A stretch of DNA of 64,000 nucleotides from Isoetes taiwanensis. Lineage: Eukaryota; Streptophyta; Lycopodiopsida; Isoetales; Isoetaceae. A program made the position numbers and the translations under genes. This document shows, piece by piece, positions 59,268-64,000 of the stretch. The notes under the pieces are model-generated. The model saw only the letters and a list, made by a program, of their open reading frames with translations, searched no databases and had not been told where the DNA came from. Location: positions 62,001-126,000 of the forward strand of contig JAJEKV010000488.1 of NCBI GenBank assembly GCA_021234155.1, read 5' to 3'. Position 1 is the first letter of the stretch. The number at the start of each line of letters is the position of its first letter.

Positions 59268-59851
59268 CCTAAGGCCCGAAGGGGCCAAAAACTTTTTGCA
59301 ACACAAACCATTAACATCCAACATATAAAAAATTAAATCCCCCCAAACACATAACAACCAACACATAACAACCATTGACATTAACAAGATTCTTAAAAAA
59401 ATACTATAAGATTTCAAGCGGAATACTATATGGTGTTGATTTTATGCGTGCAAAATACAATTATAAGGGCTCTCGCTGCCCTACATCACCCCGAGTGTGA
59501 ATATGCACCCAAACCAAAGGGGTTTAAGGGGATTTTAATTTAAATGTGTTGGATCCAATGGTTGTGTTAATTAATGTCAATGGTTGTTATGTGTTGGTTG
59601 TTAATGTCAATGGTTGTTATGTGTTGGTTGTTATGTGTTTGGGGGATTTAATTTTTATATGTTGGATGTTAATGGTTTGTGAATATCCAAAAACAAGCTG
59701 GGGGGGTCAAGGGTGTTTATTCAATGGTTCAATTTCTTAATATATAGGCGCCATGTACAATGGTTGAATGTACAATATTAATAATTAATACAATGTTTAT
59801 ATATAATAGGGTGTGTATGGGGTCCAAATTTTTTGGCCTTCGGGCCTAAGG
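59268..59851. mobile_element. Nested foldback element
   Basis: Outer arms cctaaggcccgaaggggcc (about 59,268) and ggccttcgggcctaagg (to 59,851) are inverted copies. An inner pair, 59,306-59,385 and 59,600-59,677, is almost perfectly complementary over about 78 bp and contains cacataacaacca/tggttgttatgtg. A short tandem duplication of aatgtcaatggttgttatgtgttggttgtt precedes the inner right arm. Words are shared with the foldback at 34.8-35.2 kb. There is no transposase frame inside. Confidence 0.7.
59714..59824 (-). repeat. Right arm of the 1.9-kb inverted-repeat pair
   Basis: Ends gggtgtgtatggggtc, complementary to the left arm's gaccccatacacaccc. Together the arms could be terminal inverted repeats of a non-autonomous element of about 1,915 bp. 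Confidence 0.9.
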
Positions 59852-59859
59852 AAGGAAGG

Positions 59860-61180
59860 AAGGGTGTTCTAAGAAGCATATGCATAAGAAAACAATCTCT
59901 ATGCATATTTTTTTTGTGCTAACCATAATAAATGAAACTAGATATGAAGCCTCTATGCCAAATTGTGAAACAAACAAAAGAAAAATAACATTGCAACTAT
60001 AGGAACAAGTCCCAAACAAGGGAGGCATTCAAGATCATGTCACGGTCTTTATTTATTACATTTGTTTAATTTGGACATTCATCATTGCGAAGCATTTGGG
60101 TACCAATAACTATTTCATAGGGGTTGGGGTAGCCCACTGTGAGTGCACAAAAAATGGGACATAATGGCAAGACCCACTTGTCACATTCACCAAGAGGCGG
60201 ATTCCACAAAATTGGCACGGGTACATGCAAACAATGAAGCTTAGGCATTTCTATATGCCTCACTAAACCATATAATTGCATCTTGAAAAGAACTAGAAAG
60301 CGTTCAAAAGTGGATATACACATAGACTATCCGTTTACATATATTTTACAAGTTACAAGCCCATATTTCATTCCCACCGGACATGAAGTTTGCAATTGTA
60401 CAATTCCATCATTTGAGCAAAAGGAGATATAACTCAGCATCACATTGATTTGAAATGCGAATGTCATAAAGCAGCCAAATATTTAGACTAAAACACCCAT
60501 GTAATGCCGAAATACTAATGTGCATAATGGTTTACATCTCACCACTAACTTCATTTAACTTCACCCTCTCCAATATGTGCGATGTATATGCGGTAGGCAT
60601 TTTGCATTTTCTTGACGTGTTGCCAAACGTTATCATACTCTGCTCATCAATGCGTCTTCATTTTCATTATTGCTATCTCATTCTAGAATGGGACTCGCGA
60701 TGAAACCAACAAACCTTTCGACTTAGACTTAGACTTGCTTCTCATTCATCTCGTGATTTTCTACAATGGTGGATAGTGGGTAGCCGCACACATGCGAACT
60801 ACCCATAAAAATAAAGGGAAAATCAATTATATCATTTGACCCCAACAAATTACAATGCTAATAGATAGATAGATAGTAGTTTTATAGAGACTAGGCTAGT
60901 GTACTGCCGAAAGCTTATCTTAGGGATTAAAAAACCCCGCCCTTTCGGGTTTTGAGGAAAACCCTAGTGATAAGCCTTCGCAAGAAGGGGCTGGACAAGC
61001 GTAAGGCATAAAATCGCTCCCAAAACCCACGAATGGAAAAGTCGAAAACAGATGCCGCTTCGCTAACACGTACGCACATCACCAACAAAACAACAAGACA
61101 AAAACAAACCTCAGTGGAGTGGAGGGCTGATTACAGCGTGCCACGCGATAAAAATACAATAACAAAAAGAAGGGGGGAGG
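59860..61180. other. No gene recognised
   Basis: AT-rich with short frames. At 60,681-60,720 the words attctagaatgggactcgcgatgaaaccaacaaa match part of the duplicated block at 61.2-61.7 kb, so a third diverged copy begins here. A small GC-rich hairpin (aaccccgccctttcgggtt) sits at about 60,931-60,950. Confidence 0.4.
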
Positions 61181-61395
61181 GTGGGTTCAAAGAGAATAAG
61201 GTAATCTGGAGAGAGAAGAGGAAAGCGCCGAGAAGTGAAGCGTAAACGCCTAAAATAGCGAACTCCCAACCGGAAGCGGGCATGCGCCGCCGCATGCAAA
61301 AACATGCATGCTCGTCCCATTCTAGAATGGCGATCCGATGTCGGATGGATCGATGGGATTCTAGAATGGGACTCATGAGAAACCAACAAAACCCA
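61181..61395 (+). repeat. Direct repeat, copy 1
   Basis: Shares with 61,536-61,709 the ordered words ttcaaagagaataagg, gagagaagaggaa(a)gcgccga, cgtaaacgc, ctaaaatagcgaactcccaac, catgcatgctcgtcccattctagaatggcgatcc and ggatcgatgggatt. It contains the 14-bp palindrome ccattctagaatgg. The copies are about 350 bp apart. Confidence 0.85.
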
Positions 61396-61535
61396 GAATA
61401 CCAAAGGACTTCCTTAACAAACTAGGATCGGGGACGAAGGTCACGGGATGAAGGCTAAAGGCGAAAGGACGGCATGAAAGAAATGCCAAATTGGCCAAAA
61501 CCGGCAGGAAGAAGCCCTCCCCCTGCAGGGGAAAC

Positions 61536-61709
61536 AATTCAAAGAGAATAAGGTCTTGTTGAGAGAAGAGGAAGCGCCGATGAGAAGTCGCGTAAACGCG
61601 CGCCTAAAATAGCGAACTCCCAACGAGCGGGCATCGGTACGCATGCATGCAAAACATGCATGCTCGTCCCATTCTAGAATGGCGATCCAATGTCTCGGAT
61701 CGATGGGAT
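61536..61709 (+). repeat. Direct repeat, copy 2
   Basis: Partner of copy 1 with several small insertions. It carries the same ccattctagaatgg palindrome and a gcatgcatgc run. Minus-strand frames across both copies are open but give unrelated, low-information peptides. Confidence 0.85.
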
Positions 61710-61719
61710 TTGTTGTAGT

Positions 61720-62970
61720 CATGGAAAGGAGTATGGCGACCCATTTCCATGTTTACAAATATGAAAATCTAAATATGTAAGATGACCTATAGCATAGAAT
61801 GTTACCCGAGCAAAATGGCATGATTCTCCACATATTTTGCCATGAAGTGCTTCTTCCTCTCCGTTTCCAATTCCTCTCTATGGCTTTGGCTTTTTGCTTC
61901 TCTCTATTTGGTAAAGTCCGGGGGACTTAACCATTCCTCATCTTTATCAACATCATCATCGGCCATCTGTCAATAACCATCAATTACCAAATACCCAAGA
62001 TTACCACATATAGAACTCTTGCCCTTTTCCTTTTTAATAGGAACCTCTCAACAACAAAGTAGTATTTTAGCTTCTAACCCTTAAACTATTTCAGCTTCCC
62101 CATACAAAACCGGCAGAGTCTTTGCTTCCTTCTCATTCATCTAGCCGCTTTCGGCAGAAGAAAGGGTTGGCTTCTAGAGCACCGCTAATTTGGCTAGAAT
62201 CGGAAGAAAAGGCGTGTTTTTACACCTAGCAAAGACTGCGGTGCTCCTTCGCAGATTCCACGGCTCGGTGGCTGATTTGTGGTTGCTTCCTCCGATATCT
62301 TGACCAAAGTGATAAGAAGAAAAAACTTATCTTTACGGACAAGAATTAGGAACCCGAAAGTGGGTGCTCAACTAGCCGAGGAGCCCCAAATTCTCAAGAA
62401 TGGCATGGATTTGGACTCGGTCGATTTTGGCTCATCTCTCTCTGCTGCGGCGGTCTTGATCCAAGGCCCAAACGTTCAAACCTTTCTTTTTCGCTCATTC
62501 ATCCCGCTATTTTGCCATGTCTCGATAAAGCAGGCCTTATATGGTCGCATCGGATCTTCTAAAACAGGCCTTATATGGCTGCAACCTCCGAATAATGATA
62601 TGATCTTTAGAACCCTTCATCCCGTTACTCTTCTCTGCTCCATCCTTTACTCTTCTACGCTCCATCCTTCTTCCTCCGGCTACAAGGGCATGTGCGCGAC
62701 GCATAAAATCTACGCAAGAAATGGCAACCCTAAAAGCGGGTGTCTCGATGTTTGCATGTGAAGCACACCGAGATAATACCATAAATGTATAGAAAAAAAT
62801 ACGCACATGGGTCAACCCATAGTAAGAAACCATCATAAGAGAATAAATGTTCTGCGCGCTCTATAAATACATACTCTATACGAACAACTAGATACATGCC
62901 CCAAATCATATAAGAACCATTGTGAAAAAGCCGTATAAATATATGTTTTGCGCGACGAACCATTTTTTGT
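61720..62970. other. No gene recognised
   Basis: A plus frame of 160 codons (62,279-62,761) starts within ctatctttacggacaagaa-type sequence and has no motif that I know. A small duplication (aggccttatatggtcgcatcgg and aggccttatatggctgcaa) lies inside it. A second pair of similar words, atgttctgcgcgctctataaata and atatgttttgcgcgacgaa, lies at 62,845-62,960. Confidence 0.35.
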
Positions 62971-62974
62971 GATA

Positions 62975-63105
62975 TTAAGTATTATAGCTAATGCCAGTTA
63001 CAGTATCACCCGTAGCTTCATCTATATTATCACATATTAACAATATTATATCAGTGCTAACGTATCACATATTGCATTAACATTACCATCATTTATTACT
63101 CCAAT
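62975..63105 (-). repeat. Isolated copy of the 156-bp repeat
   Basis: The words atgccagttacagtatcacc, gtagcttcatctat, atatcagtgcta and accatcatttattactccaat match the array at 57.5-57.9 kb with scattered changes and a deletion. This shows the repeat is dispersed. Confidence 0.8.
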
Positions 63106-63350
63106 CCTATATTATAATGTTTTAGTGCGTGCATGTCTTGAATCAAGCCCTAAATTGGGCGGCCCGAATTTAACCTAAAAGTCGGGCGGTCTAGATAGGT
63201 TTTTTTTTCATGCCATTCCTCGAAACCCTAAGGTTCCCACTTACGGTTCCTCCCCTTTATGCCTTTCTACGTCTGCGCTATCGCCATGGCAAGCAAAGCT
63301 CTTTCAGCAAACACATTCTTGCTCTATATGCAAAACCATGGAGCTCTAGC

Positions 63351-63640
63351 TATGGGGATTATGTGGCGGTTCTTCTCCTTTGCATGCATTTTGACTTTGC
63401 ATGACTTTGGCTCATGCATGCTGGCTTGATGTATGCCTTGCGGCCTTGTAATATAAAAGAGCAACCATTGTGCATATGGCGATTATGTGGCGCTTCTTTA
63501 CCCTTGCATGCATTTTCAGTTTGCATGCCTTTGGCTCATGCATGCCGATTTCACTTTGCATGCCTTTGGCTCATGCATGTCGGCTTGATGCATGTCTTAT
63601 GCGGCCAGTAATATAAAAAGCCATTGTGCATATCCCCAAT
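63351..63640 (+). repeat. Tandem pair rich in CATGCATG (RY-type) motifs
   Basis: A block (gattatgtggcg...ttgcatgcatttt...ggctcatgcatg...ttgatg(t/c)atg...taatataaaa...ccattgtgcata) occurs at 63,357-63,476 and again at 63,480-63,637. The second copy holds an extra internal duplication of tttgcatgcctttggctcatgcatg. CATGCATG is the core of the RY element bound by plant B3 transcription factors; a regulatory role here is speculation. Confidence 0.8.
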
Positions 63641-64000
63641 GCATATCCAAAAGCAAGGAGTCTAGCGACAAATGCAATTTTAATTAGGAAGATGGGTAAG
63701 ATTTAGAAGAGTAGATTCATTGGGGAGTAAGTTGTACTCAATGTTCTCTATTTGCATCACATGAACTCCATTCCAAAGTGAACTCAAGGCGAAAAGACAA
63801 CACCCCAGCTGAGACGATGCTTTTTCTTATCCGTGGCTTGGTAAAAACCTTATGTGCAAGTAATAGAAATAGGACGTGGCATAACAAATGATGAGTATAC
63901 AGACTTAGGGCATTAACTTGTATAAGTTGATCTTTTTGAAAGGGCAACAGGGGAATACCCATGGGGAGGTGGAAAAGCAAAATTGAAGTAGTGTATGGTG
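63641..64000. other. No gene recognised
   Basis: Short frames only; one minus frame of 80 codons at 63,738-63,980 shows no motif. Confidence 0.4.

Noticed and set aside
1-64000. tRNA, rRNA or organelle-derived genes
   Set aside because: I looked for cloverleaf-like A and B boxes and conserved rRNA words while reading but saw none I could support; a dedicated scan would be needed to exclude tRNAs.

Overview
The window looks like repeat-rich nuclear DNA of a land plant. Evidence: decayed copia and chromodomain-bearing Ty3/gypsy retrotransposons, two kinds of LINE, an NB-ARC disease-resistance relic, a plant-type (cluster II-like) diacylglycerol kinase exon, a relic of a trithorax-type (ATX-like) extended PHD finger, and compact GT-AG introns. 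Nothing seen fixes the species. The low gene density and an XK-related-like membrane protein would suit a fern, lycophyte or bryophyte, but that is inference.

Layout. 0-4.4 kb: a broken LINE on the minus strand (endonuclease plus reverse transcriptase). 6.8-8.7 kb: a minus-strand gene for a multi-pass membrane protein resembling the XK-related family, with a repeat-coding stretch that may be its last exon. 10.6-12.9 kb: the best-supported gene, a six-exon minus-strand gene whose splice phases all agree and which encodes about 599 residues of unknown function. 13-19.7 kb: no convincing gene, one pair of dispersed repeats. 19.7 kb: one intact diacylglycerol kinase exon. 22.4-23.6 kb: ATX-like ePHD pseudogene and another broken exon. 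25.5-27.5 kb: an L1-type LINE relic. 28.1-28.7 kb: NB-ARC relic. 29.3-32.5 kb: a decayed DDE-like transposon carrying SDG...FK and YGKGEHDG motifs, a 32-base A run and an Asp-repeat tail. 34.8-36.8 kb: a foldback element and three different tandem repeats.

38.65-40.24 kb: a solo-LTR-like element with TG...CA ends and a perfect 5-bp target duplication, sitting in a degenerate GATTC-rich array; a diverged relative lies at 55.6-57.1 kb. 43.4-46.4 kb: copia pol relic. 46.9-51.2 kb: chromovirus relic (gag zinc knuckle, protease, RT, integrase, chromodomain). 51.4-55.4 kb: two tandem minus-strand units of unknown proteins. Each has a TATAAATA box and, further upstream, a pair of about 70-bp imperfect palindromes; this is the most unusual structure in the window. 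57.5-64 kb: tandem repeats, inverted repeats and foldback elements, without a recognisable gene.

Most coding sequence is broken by stops and frameshifts. Only the six-exon gene, the membrane-protein gene (its 5' end not found) and the kinase exon look intact. There is no sign of genes working together as a pathway.
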